The notes beneath the pieces were generated by a model. It was given only the letters and a program-made list of their open reading frames with translations, was not told the DNA's origin and ran no database searches. The translations under genes and the position numbers were made by a program. Shown piece after piece: positions 34,225 to 46,218 of a stretch of 47,747 nucleotides of DNA (position 1 is its first letter; every line of letters begins with the position of its first letter). The stretch is from Zancudomyces culisetae (taxonomy: Eukaryota; Kickxellomycota; Harpellomycetes; Harpellales; Legeriomycetaceae): assembly GCA_001969505.1 (NCBI GenBank), contig LSSK01000394.1:1-47747 (forward strand), given 5' to 3'.

Positions 34225-35868
34225 TTAAAGTCTATACCTGAAGTTGGGATGATAGTCATTCAATGCCACCTGTTCTTCCTCGGTTAGGTGAGAGACATCG
34301 ATTGGGTGTTCGTCTCGGTATTTATTTGTACGCTTGAAGTGATATGCCAGTACCAACGCACTGACAATCGAAGCTGCATGTGATAGGATCAACAGCAATC
34401 CACCTTCAGTAAATTCAGGGCCATAGTCTCCAGTATATAGAATTGGTGCAACCATATTACCTGCAGAAGCAAGAGCAGATATAACTGCGATTGAGATCAA
34501 TCTTTTTGCTGTCCCACCCATGTTTATTGATGTCCACGTCATCATTATTGACAGGTTGGAGACACCACCAAAGCCGCCTAATGTTAAAAAAACTATCTTC
34601 AGAATGGGACCGCCAATAAAGCCCACAAATATATAGGCTATCATCACAACAGCGCAATTAACTGTGACGAATAGATAGAACGGTATGATCTTTATCAGTT
34701 TAACAGATAAAAGAAGCATAATAAAAGATGTGAGAGCCGGTAGTGCAGAGAGTAAGAGTGATACTCCTTGAGAAAAGCCCGCGTTGTTTATGATTGTTGG
34801 TCCAAATATCCCTATTACGCTGATTGCATAACTGATGCTAAAAATCATGGTTGTAAATGGGATAAGTTTCCAATCTTTTAGATCCCTCATTATTTGATTT
34901 AAATTGATTTTCGCCTTTGTTGCCAACCCGTGTGATTCACGAATACGCTTTGTAGCAAGAATGCGCTCCTCTTCTGTTAACATTGTAGAAGTTTCTGGAT
35001 AGTCATGCAGAAATAAGAATGTGCCAACCCCAACCAACAGTGTCAATATTCCCTCAAACAAAAATATTCTTTGATACTTAAAGAGTGACCGAATCTATTA
35101 TTTTCAACAATAATACACATGTTATGGTATTAAACTTATACACCGATACCTCTAGTAATTATTTCTACTTACAGGCAGCTCGCTAAATCCGTATGCTATA
35201 ACTGGTCCAAATACCCCAGTTAGTGCCAAGGCCGTATAGAACATAAACATTCTAGTTGGGATTTCATCAAGTGTATACCAAAAGGGCAAGTATGTAACTA
35301 CACCAGGACTCAATCCTGCCTCCAATGCACCCATAAGAGTTCGCACAGCTACAAACCCAGTTCCATTTTTTATCACAACCAAAAGAAGTGTGCAGACTGA
35401 CCACGATACTGCAATAAATGCAAACCAGTGATGGGGTTTAAAATACTTTAGCATTAGGTTTGAGGGGACTATATGGTTGTGTATATATTTATACTATTAT
35501 TCTGTATAGTTACTTTTCTCATACTATATTTTTTAGAAAAGGAAAAGCTATATACTGAACTGACCTTCGAACAGGATATAGCATAAATAGAAAAGAATGA
35601 TGGATAATGCAACCTCAAGGTTTGAAAGTCCAATGTCGTCTACAATTCCCACAACCAGCGCAGCACCGATATTAGCGGAATCAAGTACCGATCCAAAATA
35701 TAGCAGAGACAATATAGGGAGGGTGCGACGATCTACTTTTTTTAAATACCGTTTCACAACCTCCTCTTCATAGGCTGTGAGTTTTGATTTCGAATGGACC
35801 TCCACACTCCCTTCGTATTGCCCACTTGGGTTAACGCCCTCGAGTTCCTTTTCTATCTCCATTTTCAC
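34225..35868 (-). CDS. MFS transporter, Dal5/anion-cation symporter type
   Basis: Three exons join in frame: 35565-35868, 35173-35468, 34225-35094, for 489 residues, the usual length of fungal Dal5/Tna1-like permeases. The join between exons 1 and 2 rebuilds the family motif FEVPSNLMLKYF. The first exon has an N-terminal cytosolic segment rich in charged residues and TM1 (LPILSLLYFGSVLDSANIGAA). Exon 2 has the W-x-x-x TM3-5 region and RTLMGALEAGLSPGVV, the signature of this subfamily. Exon 3 starts with the TM6 linker and carries TM7-12. Introns are 96 nt (GTCAGT donor) and 78 nt (GTAAGT donor). Substrate would be a small organic anion such as allantoate or a vitamin precursor; the sequence does not tell which. 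Confidence 0.9.
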
Positions 35869-37376
35869 GTATTTATCAAAACTATTAATATATTAAGTAT
35901 AACAACAATATTCTTAGAATAACAATTAATACAGTGTGTATGGCAGTTTCTTTGCCCTCTTTAACATACAGAATTGGTAAGATAGAAACACTAGCTGAAC
36001 TCTATATTTTAATTACATTCCTTGATAGCTTTGTGTGTACTAAACACTAGGACACATAATCTCAAAATACTGCCTGAGCTAATACAAAAAATATCCTAGA
36101 TGGTGTTTAGTTTTATGGATCTGGAATGGGATTGGATGATGGGTATTTTTGATCAACAGTGTATCTGCCTCTTTGTTGGTCAGCTCTTTTTTTATTCTAT
36201 ACAAAATGGTGAGGTATTTTGAAATGCAATTTATTTGTGTTTGATAGGGCCATCTCTAGTTTAATTGCTTTGATGACTGTTGCTAGATGCCTTTTCCATC
36301 TGCTTTTCGCAATTTCCGTCATCTTTACTCAGATTACAAGAACAAAATCCTTTTTTTTCTCGCTTTTTATGTAAGCTGGGATAATTCAAGATTGGGGTAA
36401 ATCGGTTAGAAGTTGGACCTAGTCTCACGTGCCTACTCATAAAAAGCGGAAAAAGTACAGTATTGATGTGTCTATTTGATACATTCACAGGTTAACCACA
36501 TTGTATGTTTACTGTTTCTCAATAAAGCCAATCTACTTTACACACTTGATTTATTAGCCCTACAAGAGTCAGTGTTTTGATTGATATCTTGAAACGAATG
36601 TCATAATATCCGTATTACATTCATATTCATGTACCCACATATTTGTTTGTTTTTTCTGATATTTGCAGGTTTGGCTATACATAGATAAAATCAAAATAAT
36701 CTTCCTTCAGAGTCATTGTCACTTATTAAATCGTGGGTTTAAAGCTAATTATTGGCAGATGTAACATCATAAAATAACCTCTATAACATTTACGTGGAAC
36801 TAAAAGGGTTTTATCAAATGTGGTACAAGTAACCAATGTGTTGATCTGAAAACCACTATGCCCCAATAAAACATGCATTGAGTATTATATGCGGCAGAAT
36901 AACGGTTCTAATTGAAGTGAAGAGAAACGGCACTGACATAAAGGTTCACTTATACATGGAGACTGCTAATAGCTATACTTTATTTCTACCTAATGCTAAT
37001 AAGAAAGCTTATTGCGACTATAAATTCTGACTCTTTGAGGTACACCTGTGTTTTGTATATGGTGCTCTTTGTTTTATATTTTATTAATTTTTTTTTCACT
37101 TGAGCTCGTTAGCCATAAAAGATAGTTTTTTTTGTTATTTACAAACAAAAATTACCTCGTAACTCGCCATTTATATTGTATCTTGAAACAAAAACCTATT
37201 ACTTTTACTATATACGCTCTCGCACTACTAAGCGTTTTTAAAATAGCTTGCCAAATGTATTTTATTTGACTACTCAAACATGGGCTTATTCTATTTATAT
37301 CCTAGTACTTAGCTTTTGATCGAATAACATTGCGTGAATAAAAGAGAACCTAAACACAAGCATATAAAATATCATT

Positions 37377-37403
37377 GTATGTATGTGTATGTGTATGTGT
37401 ATG
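37377..37403. repeat. TATGTG-type short tandem repeat
   Basis: Four to five copies of a six-base TATGTG-like unit (slightly imperfect at both ends) are present on the plus strand in gene-free DNA. Confidence 0.75.
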
Positions 37404-38470
37404 TTTGTGATCTCAATAACAAACAGAAAAAACTAATAAACCTGGTTGTAGACACTTATATTTCAAAAATAATCACAGACGGTCATTATCAAAAGTTTTT
37501 GAACCTTCTCAAAAAGAGATGAACGATTTTGGCTGATATACCATATTTACTAGTACCCGGTGGTTATTGGATGTTGAACTTTACTCAAGAAGCTCTCCAT
37601 GTTTATCCTTATTCATTTGTTGATATCTTAAAAAACCAGATATATAGGCATTCAACTTTTGTAATAAGAAGTGACCTGAATTTAGTGGGGGTGTATGATG
37701 TAGACTCGATATATTATAGTTAAATATTTTGTAGTTAAATTATTTTACTTTTAATTTTAATTTTAAAGGGCTATTTAGTTACATACTTCGACTCTGCTGT
37801 CCGACTGAAATAATCGCGAGTTCAATAAAAAAGTGATTGGCAAAAATCGCTTAATTACAACGCCTAGATACCTAAGATTAAATATGGGCGGGTAGAACTT
37901 GAAAAACACAGAATATCAAGTGCTGACGTGTCAACTTGCTCATGTGGTAGTTTATAAAAGTGTTTATTTTACCGATCAAAGTGTTTCATATCATCTATGA
38001 GTGTATACACATTTTATATATATACGCTCTTCCGCTTATGCACCTGGATTGTATAATCTTCATTTATTATGACTAGTAGTTTTCAACCCAAAGCGTTTTG
38101 GATAACTATGCTTTTTTTTTACGTAATGGTGCTGAGCTGGTATATTTACAACCATCACAAACTCATATATGATTTTAATAATAGTTGACATTCTAAAGTG
38201 TATTATAACTAAATGGTTGTAATTTTGGTGTATATTTTTCATCAACACTTGTAGTGAAAATGCTTTTTTTCACACCACTTGCTATTGATATATTAATTGC
38301 TAAATGCAATTAACCATAAAACAACATTTCTTCAAGCCAAATCAACACTAACTTGCTTCCAAAATGAGCATTGTCTCCATTTCAGTCTCTCTCACCTTGA
38401 ATGATATGGTATTATGTAGTATTAATTATATGCTACTACTCTCCAGTACTTGACTCGTAGATTCGTAGAT

Positions 38471-38550
38471 CGCTAAATATTTTTTTAGCGGAAAAAAGTG
38501 TTAGCTGAATGGCTAAATAAGTATTAGGTCAAGACCTGCTTAATACTTAT
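38471..38550. other. Three adjacent hairpins, possible structured RNA
   Basis: Hairpin 1: arms 38471-38477 and 38484-38490 (7 bp, loop of six). Hairpin 2: arms 38501-38505 and 38512-38516 (5 bp, loop of six). Hairpin 3: outer arms 38517-38526 and 38541-38550 (10 bp) with an inner 4-bp stem (38527-38530 and 38533-38536) and a four-base bulge. Hairpins 2 and 3 are contiguous. All pairs are Watson-Crick. I do not recognise a known RNA family here. Confidence 0.5.
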
Positions 38551-40437
38551 GAGAATATGTGACTAATCTTCAATTAATCTACGTGAATGTCCTGAACTAA
38601 CATTGTTGCACATGTTTATGGTCGAGATACTCCTCAACTAATTCTTTGTAATTAAATAGCTTTCCCCGCTTAGTTTTTTTTCAATAACCTCTAGTTAGAA
38701 TACAGTCGGTGTTTTAACCTATTACATATTTTTCTAATTAGCTCAATAATATATTGAGACTTTGCTTTTTATATACTGCATACATCAAGTTTTTTTTTTT
38801 TTTTTTGGAAGAGATATAGAAATATTGTAATTTATCCGATCAAACGAACCAATCCACTACCAATTAAAGAAGCTTTACAAAAAAGAATGCACAAAAAATA
38901 ACATTTTTTCTGGATTTCGATAATCCTAAATGAAATTGTGCTTAATTAATCCCAACATGGCCAAATGGAATGGCCCAATTTGAGCGCGGCCATTGGTATT
39001 TTCAGTATTTTTGCAATTTGGTTGAGAAGGCTATTTATTTGTGGCAAAAAGTGACAGCTATCACAAATGAAAAACAAAAGCAAAGATGTTGTGGTTTATG
39101 TAATGTTTGTATGTAGGTAATGTGTGTTGTTGGGTAGTTGCTGGTAACTATTTAGTGTTTGTTAATTCACTGGTAAAAGCAAGAGTCAAGTTGGTATTTT
39201 GTTTTTATTGACATTTTACTGCTATTGATCGTTTCTCTTGTTTAGCAAGTATATCTTTTATTTGAAAAATAAACAGCACAGCGAGGTCATTTTATGTGAT
39301 ATATAGTGGTTTTGAGAATGCTTTTTTACTACCATTCCTATATTTTATTCTTTGTTTTTTTTTATTGCTATTCGGCCATTAGCTCAATTATTTAATTGTC
39401 ACTTTGATCAGTGGTTCCATTTTATAACAAAATACAAATACACTTACTGAACTTGAAATAAATGCCACAGTTTACATCAAGAGTCTAATACCCAAGACTT
39501 TATTTGACAACAATTAACCAGTATGCATATCATGGCTTAGGAATTGTGGGGACTTTTGATGTGGTATTAGTGTTGTGCAAAATGTAAATACTATAAATTT
39601 GATAGGGTCGTTACTGTTTTAACATAGCGTTGAAAAAAAATATAGCTTGCTCTCTATTAAATTTGCCTACTACATAGGATAATAATATATTTTGAATAAA
39701 TTGTCCTAAATTATATAATAAATAGTGAAAAACATTCAGGTTACCCAAACAGTGTTGAATTCGGGAGCATCATCATAATTATGTATTGTGAACTATTGAT
39801 GTAAACTAACGCCAATTTGAAATAAGTTTTTTTTATATCTTTTTTTTGTAACACAAATTTCATTCACAAACGGATAAAAAATAACCGGGAAAAAAGTTTT
39901 CGAAATAAAATGCAACAACATTTTACTGCACTACTCTAGTAATATACTTATTTATATCAAAAAAGAAGACATGTTGGATTTTAAACACCAAAAAAACAGT
40001 AGATACGAAAAAAAACGACAACTAAGACGAGATCAATTTATTTGAGTCGTCCGCCACCACAATACAAAAAGGCTCTTTGAAAGTACAAAACTAAACATTA
40101 GATAGAAGAGTTCTCCAAGTACTTGGTGATATCAACAATAAAACCACGAGCATGTGTCACCCGAGGACTTAGCACTAGTTGTTATACTATATTATATATA
40201 AACACAATAGGAGGCTCGTATCCACAATAATTACAGGAAGTGGGGATAATACAATTGACAAAGCAAAGAAGAAGTCGAACAAGCCAGAGTTCCGTGATAA
40301 AAAAAACACGTTTGATAACACCGATACCCTATAAATATATTGCACATTATCGCTATCAACCCTATTCTTGAACAGAAAGAAGTTTATCACACCTTTATGA
40401 TTCGAAAACGCAATACACCCGGAAATACGTGTGAAAT

Positions 40438-42684
40438 ATGAACTTATTGGAGAACAGAACAGAGGAAGGGACGAGGTTTGCCACAAAAAAAAACATAAAA
40501 TTGATTAAAAAGATATTTAATAGAAGTAGAGCTGCTACAACTTCTATTGTATCCTTTAAAAATGGAAAGAAGCAGGTACTGGAAAGCAGGAATATAGACA
40601 TAGATTGTGCGCCAAGAAACACCTTAGATGTAAGAAATATTCATGGTGAAAGAGAAAATGTAGTTAAGAAAGCCAAAGAGGTTGTGGAAGTCGATGCGCC
40701 TGTTGAAGATAACATCAGAATGGAAACCCGAATAGAGCATGTAAATCCACATAAAGGCCTAGAAGAGTTGAAAGCTTCCCAAAATAACCAAAGCAGCTTT
40801 TTAAAAGACGCGAGTGCAACGCTAGAGGGGGGTAAAGCAAAAGGAATCCCCCCTTCAGTCGACGGTTTTCGAGATAGTATAGAGTATTGTATAGTTAAGG
40901 GCACTGGAGCTGAAGATGACCACTACCTTAAACAGAATTTGCATAGAATTAGCGACAAAACTTTGGACGGTTTCACAGAGAAGGGTGTGGTTGCTCTTGG
41001 AATGGATGAAAAAGAGCCAAAAGGCTCTAGTGGTTTATTCAAAGATGAGAAGAAAAAATTTGGAAAATTTTTGTTCAATAGAAGAGGTGAGAAAAAAGAA
41101 ATAAGGAAGAGTGATATTTCGATTGTTATGAGCACCATCTCAGATAAAGCAACTATAAATCAGAAAAAGACAAATGGAAATCATTTAAGTGATGAGCTAA
41201 TACAACATACACTGGAGCATAGACCCGAGATGAATACTGGACTGTTAACGGATGAGGACGAGGATGAAGATCAACTTTTCATACAGAGCTTATCGGTAGT
41301 TTCGGATGAGGTGGAAAGCTACGAGTTGAAGGACGAAGGTGGAGTAAATAGGACTATGAATGGGCTTCAGAACGGTAATAGTTCCACACAAGCACATAGT
41401 AGCATTAAGGCCACCGAGCTGAACATACTTGATGTAAACACCACCTTTGAGGAAAAAAAAGGTTCTGTGGCCACAACTACCTTAAATGTATTATGTACTG
41501 GAATTGAAAATGGGAATGAATACAAAAATACTAGTGAGAATGTAAAGTTATCACCGAGCAACACATTATTGATGGGTTATGAGTTGGAATGCTATAATAA
41601 CTCTCAGAATGGTCTAGCTTCGTCGTCTGACGATTCAATTTTACCTGTAATTGCCGACCCATGTAGTGTACACATGTTGCAATCCAATATCATAAAAAAA
41701 TCCTGCAATGTCTCAGAAAAAGCCACCATAGAAAATAATGATAGGTTACATGCATGTGATACCGATGACAGTGATGTATTTAGTCTGAATGATAATAAAC
41801 TAAGTCAGAATCTAAACCAGAACCAAAGTCCCAGTAAGAGTATTTCGGATCGGTATAAATCCACTGAAAATGTTGAAGTGAGTGACTCTGGATCTAGGTC
41901 AAATGCGCCTCTTTTACAAATGGAGTGTAATAATTATAATAATAATAATAATAATAAGACTTCATCATATACTCAAGTAAACACTATTGATGCATCAAGC
42001 AACACTGGAGCTTATTCTGGTGAAAAAAGCTTCACACGATATCCAAACCAAACAGAAAATTTTTCACAACCTTCGACTTTTATTCTCCATTCTTTTGAGA
42101 GACTCCCGAGCTACATTGTGAGCTCCGAGTTCTCATCTTCGTCAAATTCCTTTGCCACCCGATTATCACTTCATCACAACCGTCAATATAGCGCGATCAG
42201 TTCTGCCTTGGATAACACTGCAAAATCTACTCTTCCCAAATCCATCTCTCGCCAGCCTTCACTATCTCACTCCTTTCGATCCATTAAAAGAAAAAACCGG
42301 AATAATCACACAGCCCCTCTCATTTCTCCGCCATTATCGTCTTCAAAGTCACATTCTTACTCTTCAGTTTATCTTAAACCCGTCTCATCCTCTCTTTGCG
42401 ATTACAACGATCCCCATAGTTACCTGTCCCTACAACAGCACATCAACAATTACTTTTTTTATTCTACATTCCCGCCCTTTTTGTCATATCAGCTTAAAAC
42501 AGGATCAGATATCAGCATTGATGACTTTGATATTGACCATGTTGCGCATATCATTTCCACTTCTGGTTCTTTCTTTAACCAAAGCATGAAGAAGCTTTTA
42601 ATAATTCGAAAAAACACTACTTGCTTTGGCTTATCAAATTGGGTTTCTCAAAATGACCAGGGTTCGGAGTTTTACCCTCTCTAG
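40438..42684 (+). CDS. Unknown 748-residue Ser/Asn-rich protein
   Basis: I do not recognise the family. The open frame starts at ATG 40438 after an AT-rich leader and is unbroken for 748 codons, far longer than expected by chance. The N-terminal ~290 residues are Lys/Glu-rich and charged (KKFGKFLFNRRGEKKEIRKS is a basic patch). The middle is Asn/Ser-rich with a seven-residue Asn run encoded by (AAT)n at 41937-41956. The second half is rich in Ser, with SRQPSLSHSFRSIKRKNR-type basophilic kinase-like sites (RQPS, RSIK). The last ~90 residues look more ordered (FDIDHVAHIIS, MKKLLIIRKN). No transmembrane segment or signal peptide is obvious. Most of the protein is probably disordered; a signalling or polarity factor is a guess only. 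Coding-strand purine excess in the first half changes to pyrimidine excess in the second. Confidence 0.75.
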   Translation: MNLLENRTEEGTRFATKKNIKLIKKIFNRSRAATTSIVSFKNGKKQVLESRNIDIDCAPRNTLDVRNIHGERENVVKKAKEVVEVDAPVEDNIRMETRIEHVNPHKGLEELKASQNNQSSFLKDASATLEGGKAKGIPPSVDGFRDSIEYCIVKGTGAEDDHYLKQNLHRISDKTLDGFTEKGVVALGMDEKEPKGSSGLFKDEKKKFGKFLFNRRGEKKEIRKSDISIVMSTISDKATINQKKTNGNHLSDELIQHTLEHRPEMNTGLLTDEDEDEDQLFIQSLSVVSDEVESYELKDEGGVNRTMNGLQNGNSSTQAHSSIKATELNILDVNTTFEEKKGSVATTTLNVLCTGIENGNEYKNTSENVKLSPSNTLLMGYELECYNNSQNGLASSSDDSILPVIADPCSVHMLQSNIIKKSCNVSEKATIENNDRLHACDTDDSDVFSLNDNKLSQNLNQNQSPSKSISDRYKSTENVEVSDSGSRSNAPLLQMECNNYNNNNNNKTSSYTQVNTIDASSNTGAYSGEKSFTRYPNQTENFSQPSTFILHSFERLPSYIVSSEFSSSSNSFATRLSLHHNRQYSAISSALDNTAKSTLPKSISRQPSLSHSFRSIKRKNRNNHTAPLISPPLSSSKSHSYSSVYLKPVSSSLCDYNDPHSYLSLQQHINNYFFYSTFPPFLSYQLKTGSDISIDDFDIDHVAHIISTSGSFFNQSMKKLLIIRKNTTCFGLSNWVSQNDQGSEFYPL

Positions 42685-42758
42685 CTACAATTGCAGGTAG
42701 CCCTCATTATTTCGAGCATATTGTCTACATAACCTTGTTAATGTTTTATGTATTTTTT

Positions 42759-42794
42759 AATTTTCATAATTTTCATAATTTTCATAATTTTCAT
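42759..42794. repeat. Four tandem copies of AATTTTCAT
   Basis: Four perfect 9-base units lie 75 bp after the stop codon of the unknown 748-residue protein, so they probably fall within its 3' untranslated region. Confidence 0.85.
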
Positions 42795-43140
42795 AGCTTT
42801 CCCTTTTGACCACATGTCAATATATGCAGTTTAATACAGTAGTTTATACATCAACTAGACGCAAGTGAATACACATAAAGCTAAGTAGTTTAAGTTGGCA
42901 CCTCTCATACGTACTTGGTTTAGTGAGTCACAAAAACTTTGTAAGGCTAAGCAATTCTTCATTTCTACTTGACACATATGATACAAGCAAGCTCATTGAA
43001 TCAACTGGTCTAGAGTGTAAAGAAAAATTTGCGAATAGTAAGACAACAGCCAGTTCATAATACCTATGTTGTCCTGTGTATCCATAATTGTGTGTATGTG
43101 TATGTATTACTTTTTTTAAAAAAAAGCAAAAGAACGAAAT

Positions 43141-43218
43141 ATAGTGATAGTGATAGTGATAGTGATAGTGATAGTGATAGTGATAGTGATAGTGATAGTG
43201 ATAGTGATAGTGATAGTG
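43141..43218. repeat. ATAGTG hexamer array, 13 copies
   Basis: Thirteen perfect copies of ATAGTG. Since the unit is a multiple of three, every frame through it is repetitive. One plus-strand frame reads (Ser-Asp)n and stays open for 139 codons (43029-43445) but starts at TTG, not ATG. The other strand reads (Leu-Ser)n. Confidence 0.95.
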
Positions 43219-45853
43219 AGATGAAGGAGAAAGCTTGTAATATGGATTTTGCTATGGCTACAAAGTATCTTTTTTTTTTGAGTTTATATGAAACCCCGTG
43301 TAACATAAAACAAGACCGACAACCCTATCAGCTCCTCTTTGCATATTTGCCTGATTTTTTAGATATGATGTGCAATATTAAATTGATTCAACAAAAAATA
43401 AAGTCCAATAAGCCTTATAGATTTAGAATTAGCAAATATATCTAAAAATAAATTCTCTAGGTATGTAACTGACAGCGCTGTACTCATGGGATAACTAATT
43501 TCAAATCAACATACATATTATACTACAAGCGTTTGGCTAACCAGGCTGTATATTTTTAGAAGTTATTTTGTTAACTAACACGCACAAATACCTGCTGCCA
43601 TATTTAAACACATAATATTGCCTGAGTTGGGATCAGCACTACAAGTTAACCCAAATTTTGAGCTAGCTTTGCTTTGTGCATTTTTCACTTTAGCTCTATA
43701 CCCATGCCTTTTGAACGACCCCATCTATCTTTTAATTATAATATTTATTCTCAATGAATACATCAAATTGATTCTACATTTAAGGAAAGATATAGCACAT
43801 AATATCCAACATTTATCCTAAGCTGAAGTGACATGTGAACCATCATAATTAAGAATTAAACCTGCAAATCTTTACAATAAAAAAAACAACCATTGTAGTA
43901 ATTAGCTCTAATTTTGAATTTAGTGACTGGGTAATGCATATCAAATCTCACGAAAAAAATTAGGAGTATAATTTCAATCCCGTACACATTAGTAACACGG
44001 GTTACATAATTAAGCTTACCCTTTAATCTGACACATGTATGTCTTTAAATATAAATAGGTAGCATTGGATACGTATAATACCGATTTCTATTTCAGTCTT
44101 GGGTAAATATATTTTGTAAGTGTTTACAATTAGCTTACACAAGATGCTATAAAAAAAACTTTGCGATTAATATCTAGTAATGAAAAATCGGCGTGCGTGA
44201 ACAGAGTTGTCCAGTATGGTGCATTACTCCCTCGCATTATTTCACCATGTATGAAAAGCAATAGAAAATAGTGTTATAAATTATATGTGTGCAGTACTAC
44301 TTATATAAACCAAATTTATTGTATACTTGGGTATACGTGTCTTCTGACTACGAAAGTTTGAAAATATACATTCAAGGCAGGGAGATTATGCATAAATTGG
44401 TCATAATGCTGACACTCAAACACTAATCTGTGCTCGTATATCCATATTTCCAACCCATTAATGAACTACACATATATTTAGCTGAGCTTGACACAATAAC
44501 GTATGAAATGGTACATATATTTGAAAATTGTGTAGCTGATTTCCTCGGAGTAGGCATATTAAATATTTGGATAGTGAAGGTGATAATTAATATGGAGCCA
44601 ATGCTAATTTTATATATATTTTTAGCTTGGACTTCTAGTTTCAATTACAATATTGTGTACAAAGAGAAGGTGTGTAAATAAAGAACAGGTAGATTACGTA
44701 CTAGCCTTAAAAAACATATTAAAAACCAGCGAAAGCTGCCTTCTGAAGAGCTAAAAATATTCAAAAACAACTGATATATTTAGTATCAACTACTTTAGAT
44801 TCGCATTAGAATGTTAATTTATTTTTATTTTATTGAATAACACAAATCTGTTTTCAGATACATTAAAACGTTCAAAACAAAACAAGTAGCAATTCGTCTT
44901 TTCAACAAGTATAGAGTTTTAGCGGGATGATTACCTTTATTCTAACCATTATTTTGAGCAGCTTATGAATCTAATCCTTCATCGTTGGTAGTCAAATATT
45001 ACAGAATATAATGATAGGCCACCAAAGTGAGGGTTTATACTAACTTTTATTCAAAACCCGGTGTATATAGTACTAAAATTAAATAGATAAATGCTGATTA
45101 ATTTTTGAAAGCATTGCTCTTCAACATCCACGTTTGTAGCAAAAAAAAAAAACATGTATGACAAGGAGGCTAGTTAGGATTGATACCGATTCTTGGTGTG
45201 TATTCGGTAATTTTAGTACTAGCGTACTACCACAGTATACATGGTATCGGTTTTATTATTAGAGAAACATTTTATTTTAATTGAATCTTACCTCATATAT
45301 CTCTCCAGTCCCGCAAGTATGAAGGTGTTGTTGAACCCTATCGAATTATTTTTTTGCCATTTTGGATTTTTTTACTAATAATTGAACAATAAATTATTCA
45401 CGTAGTTACATATACTTGATGCGGCTGTATACTAGATATCTGGGATGACAAAAAATGAACGTATATCTCAAAAAACTTTCCCAATACATTACAAATACGT
45501 ACTTTTTTTAAAAAAAATTTCCTTCAATAAATCTAGTTAGTGGGATAAATTAATTACACTTTTATTGATTGTATTGGTGCAATCACTTGTCCTGCTTATT
45601 TTTTTTTGATTTTAACTCCTAAAAAGCTATTACGGCGTTACACGAATGTGATAGAATATCACAAGATGAAAATAGCTCACGAAATACCACACCCAATTGC
45701 ATCAATTAAATTTACTTCTATAATTAGTAATTAATGTAATTTTTACGCAAGAGCTTATATATTTTTTTTGAAAGCACTAAAGAGGCGGCGCACTTCGGCA
45801 ATATAGGTATAATTATAATATAATATTCTAAATTACAATTTAAAAAGCCTAAT

Positions 45854-45926
45854 AATAGAAAAAACGGAAGCGACGAGTCTCATGATTATATCATGAGCTT
45901 CGTATAAACTGTAAGTTTTTTCTATT
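45854..45926. other. 73-base hairpin upstream of the phosphatase gene
   Basis: Outer arms at 45854-45865 and 45915-45926 are exact 12-base inverse complements. Inside, 45879-45886 and 45890-45897 form an 8-bp stem with a three-base loop. It is extended by four Watson-Crick pairs plus a G-T wobble below a T/C mismatch (45873-45877 with 45899-45903). Between the stems is an asymmetric internal loop (seven and eleven bases). The fold has the look of a small precursor RNA or of a regulatory hairpin. Confidence 0.6.
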
Positions 45927-46218
45927 TTTAAATGTTAATACCGAAATGCCCAAGTGATGTAATCAGAGTAAAAATAACCACTAGTGAAGTGGTTAGTCAA
46001 AATAAAGATGTCTTTGTAAAAACAAAAAAAAAAAGTTAAAGTTACGAAAGTAAATAATTAAGGGTAAGAGTGGGTAAGGGTTGGGAGACTAGCCAAAAAA
46101 GTTATAACAAGAGAAAATAGCCATAAAAAAAGGTTTAAATATTAATAGCGTCGATTTGCCGAGGTTAAAAACAATTTGGAGAATAAAATAAAGGTTAAAA
46201 ACAATAAAACAAGACATT

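Larger units (their letters stand above)
35869..40437. other. Long gene-free region upstream of the unknown protein
   Basis: About 4.5 kb with no firm gene. It holds a TATGTG-type repeat (37377-37403), an open frame interrupted by one TGA (37334-37723, listed under findings), and a group of three adjacent hairpins (38471-38550). A poly-T run of about 17 bases lies near 38790. A TATATAAA sequence at about 40193-40200 is a possible core promoter for the 40438 gene. Confidence 0.5.
42685..46218. other. Gene-free region upstream of the phosphatase
   Basis: About 3.5 kb. Contents: the 9-base tandem repeat (42759-42794), the ATAGTG hexamer array (43141-43218), hydrophobic open frames without ATG at 43618-43821 and 44430-44681 that look like chance, and a long hairpin at 45854-45926, some 290 bp upstream of the phosphatase ATG. 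Confidence 0.5.

Noticed and set aside
44430-44681. 83-codon open frame with a GTG start
   Set aside because: No ATG at its beginning and no recognisable motif. A stop lies just upstream.
45781-45800. Sequence resembling the 5' stem of U6 snRNA
   Set aside because: The short GCGCACTTCGGCA match lacks the ACAGAGA box and everything after it.
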